Shown: one piece after another, positions 7,406 to 15,148 of the stretch | Layout: each line of letters starts with the position of its first letter | Numbering within the stretch: the first letter of the stretch is position 1 | From: Stramenopiles sp. TOSAG23-3 | Lineage: Eukaryota; Sar | Reading direction: 5' to 3' | Assembly: GCA_900128585.1 (NCBI GenBank) | Contig: LT642534.1 | Span: 1 to 15,148, forward strand | DNA: 15,148 nt | Notes under the pieces: model-generated | Database searches by the model: none | Seen by the model: only the letters and a program-made list of their open reading frames with translations | Told to the model about the DNA's origin: nothing | Position numbers and translations under genes: made by a program

Positions 7406-10400
7406 CTAGGACTGCACTTTGTCCGTGTTTACCACTGTCAACTTCTTTTGCTTCTGGTCGTATACGTAAAACAAAGGACCATCGGGATGTTTTGAGTACA
7501 GCTTGGTGGTTTCGTTGAAGTACAATTTAGTGCCTGGGTTATACCACAGTTCGGAAGTTTCGTCGAAAATAAACTTGCCTTTCGTCTTTCTTTGTGGGGA
7601 CGCTATTTGCAAGGAGGGAGAAAGCTTTTCGTGGATGGCAACAGGACTGGCGACAGGTGGACTCGACTGCACGTCCATTACTCTGCCGTTTCCAGGGGCG
7701 GGCGTTGGGCTCTTTTGCTGCGCTTTCTTTGGGGAATGGTTGCGCAAAATCAACGCCAACGAGGAAGGCAAAGTGGGGGGGAGCTCGCACTTCCTTGAGT
7801 GGACCGTGTGGACCATGTGAAACAGTACGCCGAACACCCTTGGCGACAACGGACTCCTTGGGTTTTGCTGACACAAAGTGTAAATAGACTTGAGCGTGGC
7901 TTTCTGGATTTTCGACTTGGCAAAGAACCCTATCGCGTCTTCGGAGCGACAGTACCCCTGACCTTTGGCCACTTGATTGAAGAAATCCATGTAACGACTC
8001 GCCTGCACCTTGGATATCTTCCACATGCCCTCTTCCGCTGCGCGCCGCGTCTCTTCTGCCAACCGCTCCTCTTCCGTCACTCGCTCCTCTTCCGCCAACC
8101 GTTTCTTCTCGGCCATTCGATTCTCCTCCGCCAACCGTTTCTCCTCATCCATTCGCTTCTCTTCCGCCAACCGCTTCTCCTCCGCCAACTGTTTTTCCTC
8201 CGCCAACCGTTTTTCCTCCGCCAACCGTTTTTCCTCCGCCAACCGTTTTTCCTCCGCCAACCGTTTTTCCTCCGCCAAGCGCTTCTCCTCCGCCAACCGT
8301 TTTTCCTCCGCCAAGCGCTTCTCCTGTTCCTTTCGTGCAAGAATGTCTGCTTCCCGCTTCTTCATGTCCTCTTCCAACTTTTTCTGCAGAACCCGCACTT
8401 TCTCTTCTGCTTCTGCTTGTGCAGAAGCGTTGGTCATATTTTCAGCCGCCGTGTCTGGGACGGGCTCGGCAGGGTTGGGTTCGGTATTGGGGACTTCAGT
8501 GACAATTTCTTGAGTTTCTTTTGGTTTTATAGAATCAACCTCGTGCACTTCAAACGGCTTATCCTTTCGTTTCTTCTTTTTCTTTGTTTTTCTTTTTTTC
8601 TGCTTCTTTGCCCCAGGGGTGTTGAAGGCATTGTCATTGCTGTCCGCTGCATCTGGTACCCCTTCCCCGGGCGTCTGCGAATCCCAGCCTGTTGCCCCAT
8701 TATCAAAACCAGCAGTATCCCACGACGGGGCCTCCCCGAAATTCTGCCCCCAGCTACCACTGTCGTCGGTTTTGCTGTTGGCGACGCCGCTGGTATCGTC
8801 TTGATCATTCGATGCCCCCTTCCATTCCTCATCGTTAAAACCACCGCCAGGGGCACTGAATGCATCATCGGTGTTCCAACTATTATCATCATTGGTATTG
8901 ACGATTGGGCTGTCCCAATTCATCGCAGCGTTGCCCAGCTCGCTAGCAAACAGGTCTCCCTGATTGTCATTGGCGCCCGTAACAGCATCTGCAAACACAG
9001 ATGTCCCAGCATTGGACGCCATGTCACCCGCAAAAACGTCGTTCCCATCGTTTTTCCCTCCTGTTTTGGCGTCATCTGCGGCTGACTCGGTTGAAAAGTT
9101 GGGGGCCACGTCGCTTGCGAAGAAGTCGTCATCCTTTTTTACCTTATCTGCGGCAGGTGGAATCGGCTCGGCGGCGACCGTGGTGCTGGGATTGTCGTTG
9201 TCATCTAGGCTGGTGAATCCTCTGTCCTTTTGTAGCTCTTCCAATTTGAGCTCGTCTTGAGCAGCTTCTTCGTCGCTGCTGCTCCCCATTTGTGCCCCCC
9301 CGATATCATTTTCAGGGACCGGGATGCCTTTAAACTTCCCGTACGGCAAGTTTTCGCAACGGGCAATTTTGAGGTTCGACACGGAGATTGGCAGCCCCGC
9401 TTGCGCCATTCCAATTAAGCGCATGGCAACGTAAAACTTCTCCAAAGTCAAGGAACCCTGCTGGTCGTAGTCTGTGATGTCCCATATCAACCGAAGGTCT
9501 TCCATGGCCACGCCAGCTTGTGGCAAAAACGCGATTGCAGCCTCCCCCGTTAAAATTTCGTTGACGGCCCCAGCACGCTGAAAGAGCCCGTCGTAGTAGG
9601 ACCGTTCTACATCGCTTTGGGGTGTGTAAAACGTGCCTTGGGCGTCGTCGCGCTCGACCAACGAGGCGACGTCTTCATTTTGCTGTATAAGAGCATCGTT
9701 CCTCAGTTTTTGGGCCTTGGTCTGGTTCAACTCCGTCGATGCCGTGCGGCTGCGCGGCTCGTCTTGGTTGAACATCGAGCCGACCAACGCCCTTGAGAGG
9801 GTATCGCTTCGTTCGCGGTCTCCGGGAGAGTCTCCGCTCTCGGTCCCAGACTTCAAAATGTCCGCCAGCGCGTCATCAAACGAGCTCTCAATAGCAGCAT
9901 TTGACACCATTTCGTTCTGGATGTCAATATTGTCATTGTTGCGGTCCCCAAAATTGCCCCCCCCGGACTGCAGAAGGGTCGCCACCTGCTTTGTCAGGCC
10001 CGGCGGGAGCTCTCCTTTCGCTTCCGTGCGGCCGAGCGTGCTCAACAGCGCGGCTACTTCTTCCTCTGAGGTCTGAACGGGGAGTGGGCTATTTGGCGGA
10101 GACGACCGGCGGTTCCCCTTGTACTCGCTGAAGCGATCGTTTTGGTACGTTACGCCGCGCGCAAAGGCACCGGCGCGCATCAGCGAAGCTATGCCTCGCT
10201 GTGCGTTTTCGACTGTTTTTAAGTTCTGCAACACGCTGAGCTTTCCTGCGCTCCGATACACGCGCATCAGCAAGACCAAGGTGTCTCGAAACATAGGCTT
10301 CTTTACGTCCATCGTGTACCGATGGTCCTTCATCCGAACGTGCAGGGTGCTTGAACTTGTGCGGTCCGAAAACGCCATAACTTTTCCGAAGTGCGGCTCT

Positions 10401-11326
10401 TTTTTGGTCGTCCTATTTGATTGTCGCAGTTTGACTTTCGTCTTCGTTATTACGATGCTCAGCCTCTCGGTGTCCTCCTCCTGTTTCCCCCAGCCTTTTC
10501 CGCGGACCACGGTATCGAAGGAGATGTCCTTCCGGCTTTTAAATATATCGAACACGTTTATGGCCAGCTTTTGGTGGGGCAGCACGGGGGAGGAGAATGC
10601 GGAGAAGGACGATTTCCCCCCGTTCACACTAACTTCTACCCGTAGGCTTTCCCCCACTTCGTCTACCAGAGGAACGTACATCCGCTTCTTTGACACCAGG
10701 ATCCCTGTCCCGTTGAACCATTGCACGGATACAATCCGGTCCTCGTTCGCGTTCTCTGGCATGCCCTCGATGCTCAGTACGACGTTGGACACTTTCCCCG
10801 CAACAGGGGCAGGCTGTATTTTCAAGTTTGTCACGTAAATTCCTGGACTATTGCGCAGGCTGTCTATGTCCCCGAGCGTCGATAGGACGTTGTGAAGCGT
10901 TTTTTGTTTGGAGGCCAGCAGCTGTACGATTTTCTTCACCTCTGGCTTCAGTGCCTTAGTCGGTGGCGTTTCCGACCGGTCTCGCTTGAGATCGTTGAAG
11001 TTGTCAGTGGAAATGTTCGCGTTGCGGTGCTGAGGCGTGATCTGGCTCATGGGTCCTGGCGTTTCCTCCCGCTGCTTCTGCGCTGGCGGCCTTGGTGGGT
11101 GGGTCATGGCTTCATTGTACGGTGGCGGGACCGCATTCCCTGGCGTGCTCGCACCGGCTGTGCTCCCGTTGGCTGCCGGGTCCGGGTTTCCGCCCAAGTT
11201 AAAGTAGTGCTCTATTGCTGCTTCTAAGTTACCATTTACGTGTTGCAAGTAACTCATTGCTACTGGCTCGGTACAACCCGTTAGCTCTCTAAAATTTTGA
11301 ACGAGCTTCTGCACATTGTTGCTCAT
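7406..11326 (-). CDS. EH-domain scaffold protein with UBA, A9/Ig-like, PH-like, ER/K helix and OCRE-like modules
   Basis: This 1306-residue intronless gene starts at an ATG at 11324-11326 with A at -3. Visible modules in order: a UBA-like domain (3-45; LTG..., then NLEAAIEHYF); a proline-rich linker with a PPPY motif (67-70); an Ig/A9-like domain (about 162-240; VQWFNGTG, then YVPLVDEVGESLRVEV); a PH-like segment (about 287-360); an EH domain (about 572-650; LRLIWDITDYDQQGSL with Trp615 at the usual NPF-pocket position); an acidic disordered region (680-905) with DxFA motifs; a lysine-rich nuclear-localisation-like tract (907-923); a charged helix of 15 KRLAEE-type hexads (1003-1092); a degenerate EH-like domain (about 1107-1192); and an OCRE-like aromatic repeat (about 1250-1292). 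EH and UBA modules are typical of Eps15/Pan1-type endocytic scaffolds that bind NPF ligands and ubiquitin, so a role in membrane traffic is inferred. The EF loop of the first EH has Gln and Lys at usual calcium positions 5 and 12, so calcium binding is doubtful. OCRE modules are otherwise known from splicing-linked proteins. Confidence 0.85.
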   Translation of the reverse strand: MSNNVQKLVQNFRELTGCTEPVAMSYLQHVNGNLEAAIEHYFNLGGNPDPAANGSTAGASTPGNAVPPPYNEAMTHPPRPPAQKQREETPGPMSQITPQHRNANISTDNFNDLKRDRSETPPTKALKPEVKKIVQLLASKQKTLHNVLSTLGDIDSLRNSPGIYVTNLKIQPAPVAGKVSNVVLSIEGMPENANEDRIVSVQWFNGTGILVSKKRMYVPLVDEVGESLRVEVSVNGGKSSFSAFSSPVLPHQKLAINVFDIFKSRKDISFDTVVRGKGWGKQEEDTERLSIVITKTKVKLRQSNRTTKKEPHFGKVMAFSDRTSSSTLHVRMKDHRYTMDVKKPMFRDTLVLLMRVYRSAGKLSVLQNLKTVENAQRGIASLMRAGAFARGVTYQNDRFSEYKGNRRSSPPNSPLPVQTSEEEVAALLSTLGRTEAKGELPPGLTKQVATLLQSGGGNFGDRNNDNIDIQNEMVSNAAIESSFDDALADILKSGTESGDSPGDRERSDTLSRALVGSMFNQDEPRSRTASTELNQTKAQKLRNDALIQQNEDVASLVERDDAQGTFYTPQSDVERSYYDGLFQRAGAVNEILTGEAAIAFLPQAGVAMEDLRLIWDITDYDQQGSLTLEKFYVAMRLIGMAQAGLPISVSNLKIARCENLPYGKFKGIPVPENDIGGAQMGSSSDEEAAQDELKLEELQKDRGFTSLDDNDNPSTTVAAEPIPPAADKVKKDDDFFASDVAPNFSTESAADDAKTGGKNDGNDVFAGDMASNAGTSVFADAVTGANDNQGDLFASELGNAAMNWDSPIVNTNDDNSWNTDDAFSAPGGGFNDEEWKGASNDQDDTSGVANSKTDDSGSWGQNFGEAPSWDTAGFDNGATGWDSQTPGEGVPDAADSNDNAFNTPGAKKQKKRKTKKKKKRKDKPFEVHEVDSIKPKETQEIVTEVPNTEPNPAEPVPDTAAENMTNASAQAEAEEKVRVLQKKLEEDMKKREADILARKEQEKRLAEEKRLAEEKRLAEEKRLAEEKRLAEEKRLAEEKRLAEEKQLAEEKRLAEEKRMDEEKRLAEENRMAEKKRLAEEERVTEEERLAEETRRAAEEGMWKISKVQASRYMDFFNQVAKGQGYCRSEDAIGFFAKSKIQKATLKSIYTLCQQNPRSPLSPRVFGVLFHMVHTVHSRKCELPPTLPSSLALILRNHSPKKAQQKSPTPAPGNGRVMDVQSSPPVASPVAIHEKLSPSLQIASPQRKTKGKFIFDETSELWYNPGTKLYFNETTKLYSKHPDGPLFYVYDQKQKKLTVVNTDKVQS
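8051..8320 (-). repeat. 18-bp coding minisatellite (KRLAEE hexad array)
   Basis: Fifteen tandem 18-bp units encode KRLAEE and close variants (KQLAEE, KRMDEE, NRMAEK, ERVTEE). Units at the N-terminal side of the array are almost identical at DNA level, and later ones diverge. Charge spacing puts Glu and Lys/Arg three to four residues apart, the pattern of a stable single alpha-helix (ER/K type). A period of six does not match a heptad coiled coil. The array is open on the opposite strand too, creating a spurious leucine/phenylalanine-rich frame there. Confidence 0.85.
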
Positions 11327-11500
11327 TGTGCCGGCACCTAATTACCCTTATAGACAAGAAAAAGCAAAGGAAAAAAATGGACCTCTCCCTTACAAACACA
11401 CTCGTACCAGACGACGGAAGAAGTTTACCACACACGACTAAATGAAAGAACCTGTGTGTGTGTGAGTATATACGTCGTTGCAATGTTTCACGAAATTAAT

Positions 11501-11540
11501 TCTCTGTCTCTCTCCTTCTCGCTCTCTCTCTCTCTCTCTA
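11501..11540. repeat. Pyrimidine tract with (CT)9
   Basis: An almost pure pyrimidine run includes nine consecutive CT units at 11522-11539. It lies about 200 bp upstream of the EH scaffold start. On the transcribed orientation it reads GA-rich, a composition sometimes found in eukaryotic promoters. Regulatory relevance is speculative. Confidence 0.7.
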
Positions 11541-11625
11541 CTGCGTCTTCACTGTCATCTGACAGAACCATCGGTGACAACTATCTTCTTCTTTAGAACT
11601 TTCTCGATCCCCAATGATCAAATGC

Positions 11626-11664
11626 AGAAGAAGAAGAAGAAGAAGAAGAAGAAGAAGAAGAAGA
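11626..11664. repeat. (AGA)13 trinucleotide microsatellite
   Basis: About thirteen AGA/GAA units form a pure purine run. Pyrimidine-rich complements flank it (ATCTTCTTCTTTAG near 11583-11596 and CTTCTTCTTTCTTTT at 11681-11695), so the region could fold into hairpin or triplex forms. It is likely variable in length between individuals. Confidence 0.8.
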
Positions 11665-11965
11665 AAAGAGAAAAATAATCCTTCTTCTTTCTTTTGTCGG
11701 GGCTTGAGGCTTGAGGATGCTTAAGGCTTAAGTAATAAGGAAATTATATTATTACATTATTAATAAATACAAAAATAACTCATTTTGTATATATTATATA
11801 AATTTCATACAAATAATAATTATTTGGTAATATTCCTTACGTTGTTATGTTATTTAAAGATATTTTTTTATATCTATGATATATGTAAATAGCATGGACA
11901 TCCAGCTTTGTTAGTTGGTGGACTGAGAAGCTGAAAAGAAAGAGAGAAGAAGACTTGAGACTTGA

Positions 11966-11993
11966 GAGCTTGAGAGCTTGAGAGCTTGAGAGC
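11966..11993. repeat. 8-bp tandem repeat (GAGCTTGA)3.5
   Basis: There are three and a half copies of GAGCTTGA, preceded by two ACTTGAG units, in the presumed 3' UTR or downstream flank of the FYR-domain gene. Related CTTGAGG units recur at about 11703-11716. This is a slippage-type minisatellite with no evident function. Confidence 0.7.
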
Positions 11994-12114
11994 AAAGCTA
12001 GAAAGTAGAAGGACTGAATTTTAAAACAAACCTTTTGTATTAACACAGCAAGACTCAAACCTTTGAAACTTGTTTAACTACTCACACACGGCACTGTGTA
12101 CTTTTAGTTTACAC

Positions 12115-15100
12115 CTACTTTGAACTTTTTTTTTGTTCCTTCCCCTTTGTTTCCCCGTTTGTTTCAATTCCTACAGAACTTGCTTTCTGTGCAATTTTGT
12201 TCCGTTTGGATATTTTGTCGGCGACGGCTTTTTGCAACGAAAACCGGTAGTTCTTGCATTTGTCAGCACCCTCTAACCCTTCCAAGAGCAGGATAACAGC
12301 TTTGTTGGTAAGCCCGAAGAAGTTGGGGCCGGAGATAAGAATGCCGCTGGGAGGCATCCCGAGCTCCTTCTTTTTGGCTTCGATCATTTGCAAGCACATG
12401 TTCCACGCCCGGGTGGAAGTGGAGTCGGAGACGATTGGGGCACCGGGGGCGTCTTCGGCTGTCAATGTAAAGCTTGGGGTTTGGAACCCATTCGACGCCA
12501 TCGGCGCACCGATCTCCTGCGTATACCACACCCGTTTCGTGGGGTCCGTGAAACTTTGGTGCATGCGTTTGCTTTTGTACCCTATTGGAAATATGTAGCG
12601 TTTGGTACAAAGGGGCGGGTCCGAGAGCTTTCCCGTTCCCAGCACCGTTGTCCCCCCTCGTAATTCGACGGGAAACTTGGTCTGGCTCAATATTTTCTGA
12701 GACACCGACTGGCACACTCCTGGCGTCACCACAGCGGTCGACCCGGTCGCGGCCGCCTCGTTTGCGAGGCGTTCGGCGGCCTCCAAAAAATCTGGGTACT
12801 GAGTCGTCTTCCTCGCCCCCGTTGGTTTCCTCTTCGGCGCCTTCTTCCTTTTGATCGTCGCTTTTTGCAGTGGGGCCGCTCGTTTATTGGACAACTCGGC
12901 TTTCTTGTCAATTTTCCCCCCGCTGAGGAACGAGGACAGGCTGACCTGCTGCTTTGCGGCGCCTGGCGGCTTTGGCCCACCGACGGCTGCCTTTTTGAAT
13001 ATGGCCGCAGGCCGCAGGGGGGCGAGCGGGTTGTAGCGGCTGATGGTGTTGCAAAGGAGTTCAAACCGCGCACGCAGGACCAGGTGGGGTTTGTCCATGG
13101 AGGAGGCGATGGTCATCCCGTTTCCGAGATTATTGAACCCGTCCAGAGCGACGTTCTCCAACAGTTTCTTGTCGCTCGCGCTTTCGTACCAGCCTTTTTC
13201 GGGGACTTTCATTCGGGAATTGGCAGTTCTCAATCTATTCGGCCCTTTGGCAAGGCGTACCATCGCTTTCTCCACCAGCTCTGCCTTCTTGCCTAGCACG
13301 CGCTCGCGGAATCGGACGAGCGCCTGGTGCCGTTGTCGCAACTCCTTCTGCACACGCACGGATATCTCCAGCGTTCCAAACTTGAACGCTCTTTCTTCGT
13401 CATCGTCGTCATCGCTACCGTCCAGGAGGCGTTTCAATTCCATCACTTTCCCGAGAACCTCGTCGTCCGTCTTTCCCCCAAGCCCGTAATCGGATGCCTC
13501 TGCGTGCGCAACAATCATTTTGAGCGTGCTCGGCACGCTGGCGTAGTTTGGAATTTCCATGCGGTACAGTTTGTCCCCACGCTGCTGGTGTTGGTCGTCC
13601 TTGTTCTCGCCCTTGCATGGGAACCCGTAGCACTTTGTTGCATGAACGAGCGCGCGATAGTGGTCCTTGATCCACTGCTTTGTCCCTCCCGCCTTTTTCA
13701 CTTTTGGCACGCCAACGTTCACCAAGGGAATTATTCCCTCGCTGCCGCTGTAGGACCCATCGTCCGCGTCCGTGCTGTCGTCTTCGGAGGACGACGAACT
13801 GTCCGAGGACGACGAACTGCTGGATGACGACGAACTGTCGCCTTCGCTGTCGTTCTGGCCGTCCGGAAACAAATAATCGTACTGCGACGGCGCACTCTTG
13901 GAACGCTTGGCGGTGCTGGGTTTGTCGTTGGTGGCCTCGTTGGTTTTGGCGGCTTCTGCTGCCGTTTTCATTTTTGCCAACTTTGCCAATGTTTTCTTCG
14001 CAACAAGCTTCTGACGCTTTCGTTTCGTTGGCTCCGCGGCTTGGACCGTTTTCTCTGGGCTGGGCGTCGCAGTTCGTTTCGCAGGAGTCGCTTTCGCACC
14101 CTTCTTCTTCGCAGAAGTCAGTGCCGCGCTCTCTGTTTTCTCAGGAGTCGCTTTCGCGGTCTTCTTTTTCACAAGGGTCGTTTTCGCATTTTTTTTTGCA
14201 GGGCTTGCGGAACTTGTTTTTGCCTTCTTCTTTGCAGGCGTTTGCTTCGGCTGTGCTTGCTTGCGACGCACGAACCGCTCAGGAACGTTTTCGCAAACCA
14301 TCCCGTCCGACAATATTTTAAGTTTGCACACGTTGCTTTCCCGTTTCAACAGCAGACACTCCTCCCAATCCCCCTTCCACTCGCCTTCATGGTCGGCATC
14401 ACATGCGGCAACTTCGTATACACCTTCTAATGGGACGTCCACTGGCGGACGTTTTCGTGCGCGGCGGGGACGTTGGTTTGCCGCGGGAGGCGACACTTTC
14501 GATTTGGCCGCCGCGAGGGGCGCCTTTTTCTTCGATTTCCCTGACGACGAGGGTGTTGCAGACGCCGCTGTCGGCGCGAGTGTCGATTCCGCCGTTGGAG
14601 TCGCTGGGACAGATGCAGGTTTCACCGAAGCTTTCGGTTTCTTCAACGCTGGCACAGCGCGCTTTCTTCCCTTCTTCTTCTTGGTGGCGGGTGTTTTTGT
14701 CCCTGCCGTTTGTTTTTTTTGGGTGGCGAGCTTCTCCGACTCTGCCGTTTCGGCCTGCAAGAGGCTGAGCGCGTGGGCAGTGTTCACGCGCACGAACCGC
14801 CCTGGTACTCGTGAACAGACCATCCCATCCGACAATATTTTCACCGTGCAATGGCCAGACGGCGACTTTCTTAGCAAGTCACAGGCCTCCCAAGCCCCTG
14901 CCCACTCCCCGATGTGCGACGCGTCGCAGGCGGCGACTTCAAATCCCGGCATGGGGTACTCGTTCCCGCGAAAGGACGACGGGGACGGGGCGTTGGCGGC
15001 GAGGTTCACCGCGACGGCTTTCCCCTGATCGTACGCTTTAACCGTTCTGTTGAACTCCTTGTCCCCGTTTTTTTCAGAATAATTGACGGCATTGCGTTCT

Positions 15101-15148
15101 CTAGAGGACCGTCGTTTGACGACGCTTCCATGCTGGTGTTCCTCTTTG
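12115..15148 (-). CDS. Chromatin protein: duplicated Tudor-like domains, H1-like tail, FYRN-FYRC; 5' end beyond window
   Basis: The frame is open from the window edge (first complete codon 15145-15147) to the TAG at 12115-12117, 1010 residues. A GTG at 15007-15009 is a poor start because the sequence before it is clearly coding (NRTVKAYDQGKAVAV) and has no in-frame ATG, so the gene is 5'-partial. Two related modules of about 55 residues, at 14782-14949 and 14260-14424, share EVAACDA, GEW, KILSDGMVC and RFVR and resemble agenet/Tudor methyl-lysine readers. Between and after them are lysine/alanine/proline stretches, and 14044-14241 resembles a histone H1 tail (AKKKAK, TPEK, SPAKK). A serine/aspartate tract follows at about 13750-13840. 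The C-terminus carries FYRN (about 12505-12663; KRYIFPIGYKSKRMHQSFTD) and FYRC (about 12244-12414; ISGPNFFGLTNKAV, then ADKCKNYRF). FYR pairs occur in nuclear chromatin proteins such as KMT2 methyltransferases and TBRG1. No SET or JmjC domain is visible here, so it is probably a reader or adaptor. Confidence 0.85.
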   Translation of the reverse strand, partial: KEEHQHGSVVKRRSSRERNAVNYSEKNGDKEFNRTVKAYDQGKAVAVNLAANAPSPSSFRGNEYPMPGFEVAACDASHIGEWAGAWEACDLLRKSPSGHCTVKILSDGMVCSRVPGRFVRVNTAHALSLLQAETAESEKLATQKKQTAGTKTPATKKKKGRKRAVPALKKPKASVKPASVPATPTAESTLAPTAASATPSSSGKSKKKAPLAAAKSKVSPPAANQRPRRARKRPPVDVPLEGVYEVAACDADHEGEWKGDWEECLLLKRESNVCKLKILSDGMVCENVPERFVRRKQAQPKQTPAKKKAKTSSASPAKKNAKTTLVKKKTAKATPEKTESAALTSAKKKGAKATPAKRTATPSPEKTVQAAEPTKRKRQKLVAKKTLAKLAKMKTAAEAAKTNEATNDKPSTAKRSKSAPSQYDYLFPDGQNDSEGDSSSSSSSSSSSDSSSSSEDDSTDADDGSYSGSEGIIPLVNVGVPKVKKAGGTKQWIKDHYRALVHATKCYGFPCKGENKDDQHQQRGDKLYRMEIPNYASVPSTLKMIVAHAEASDYGLGGKTDDEVLGKVMELKRLLDGSDDDDDEERAFKFGTLEISVRVQKELRQRHQALVRFRERVLGKKAELVEKAMVRLAKGPNRLRTANSRMKVPEKGWYESASDKKLLENVALDGFNNLGNGMTIASSMDKPHLVLRARFELLCNTISRYNPLAPLRPAAIFKKAAVGGPKPPGAAKQQVSLSSFLSGGKIDKKAELSNKRAAPLQKATIKRKKAPKRKPTGARKTTQYPDFLEAAERLANEAAATGSTAVVTPGVCQSVSQKILSQTKFPVELRGGTTVLGTGKLSDPPLCTKRYIFPIGYKSKRMHQSFTDPTKRVWYTQEIGAPMASNGFQTPSFTLTAEDAPGAPIVSDSTSTRAWNMCLQMIEAKKKELGMPPSGILISGPNFFGLTNKAVILLLEGLEGADKCKNYRFSLQKAVADKISKRNKIAQKASSVGIETNGETKGKEQKKSSK

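Larger units (their letters stand above)
11327..12114. other. Tandem-gene spacer with simple repeats
   Basis: This lies between the 5' end of the EH scaffold and the 3' end of the FYR-domain gene, both on the minus strand. It should hold the scaffold promoter (about 11327-11700) and the upstream gene's 3' UTR. It contains TG, CT and GAA microsatellites, an 8-bp tandem repeat, and an AT-rich core at about 11735-11890. No credible gene was found: a 73-codon minus-strand frame at 11837-12058 has no recognisable features. Confidence 0.6.

Noticed and set aside
7799-9085. 428-codon plus-strand open frame rich in Leu/Phe/Arg
   Set aside because: It is antisense to the EH scaffold; its openness comes from the 18-bp repeat and codon composition of the real gene, which has clear domains.
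12927-12950. QVSLSSFL in the chromatin protein resembling a PCNA-binding PIP box
   Set aside because: The second aromatic residue is missing (FL instead of FF/FY) and no conservation data are available; too weak to annotate.

Overview
The window looks like nuclear DNA of a compact, intron-poor eukaryote, probably a unicellular alga or heterotrophic protist. A stramenopile is my best guess but only a guess. The eukaryotic evidence is the gene content: a mitochondrially targeted bS21-type ribosomal protein, an EH-domain endocytic scaffold with UBA and OCRE modules, and a Tudor-like/FYRN-FYRC chromatin protein. Coding DNA is GC-rich with long open frames, and spacers are strongly AT-rich, so gene edges are visible by composition. 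No CRISPR, rRNA, tRNA or bacterial operon structure was seen.

Layout from left to right. Positions 1-74 are an exact reverse-complement copy of 1236-1309 and probably mark a chimeric or fold-back junction. At 77-2372 (+) there is a long orphan protein gene with a 1-nt reading-frame break near its 3' end. A convergent AT-rich spacer (2373-2821) holds an inverted-repeat element. At 2822-3610 (-) lies a mitochondrial ribosomal protein S21. A divergent AT-rich spacer (3611-5099) follows. At 5100-6346 (+) is D-3-phosphoglycerate dehydrogenase (serine biosynthesis), broken at the NAD-binding loop. A second convergent spacer (6347-7405) holds a related inverted-repeat element with about 40-bp termini. 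At 7406-11326 (-) is a 1306-residue multidomain EH scaffold. A spacer rich in microsatellites (11327-12114) comes next. At 12115-15148 (-) is a chromatin protein whose reading frame runs off the right edge.

The five genes do not form a pathway: they serve serine synthesis, mitochondrial translation, membrane traffic or ubiquitin-linked scaffolding, chromatin, and one unknown role. The most notable items are the apparently unusual architecture of the EH scaffold (UBA, Ig/A9-like, PH-like, EH, acidic DxFA repeats, ER/K helix, EH-like, OCRE-like), the paired inverted-repeat elements that occupy both convergent spacers, and three structural discontinuities: the edge inversion, the frameshift, and the PGDH deletion. 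The discontinuities may share a technical cause such as whole-genome-amplification chimeras or low-coverage errors.
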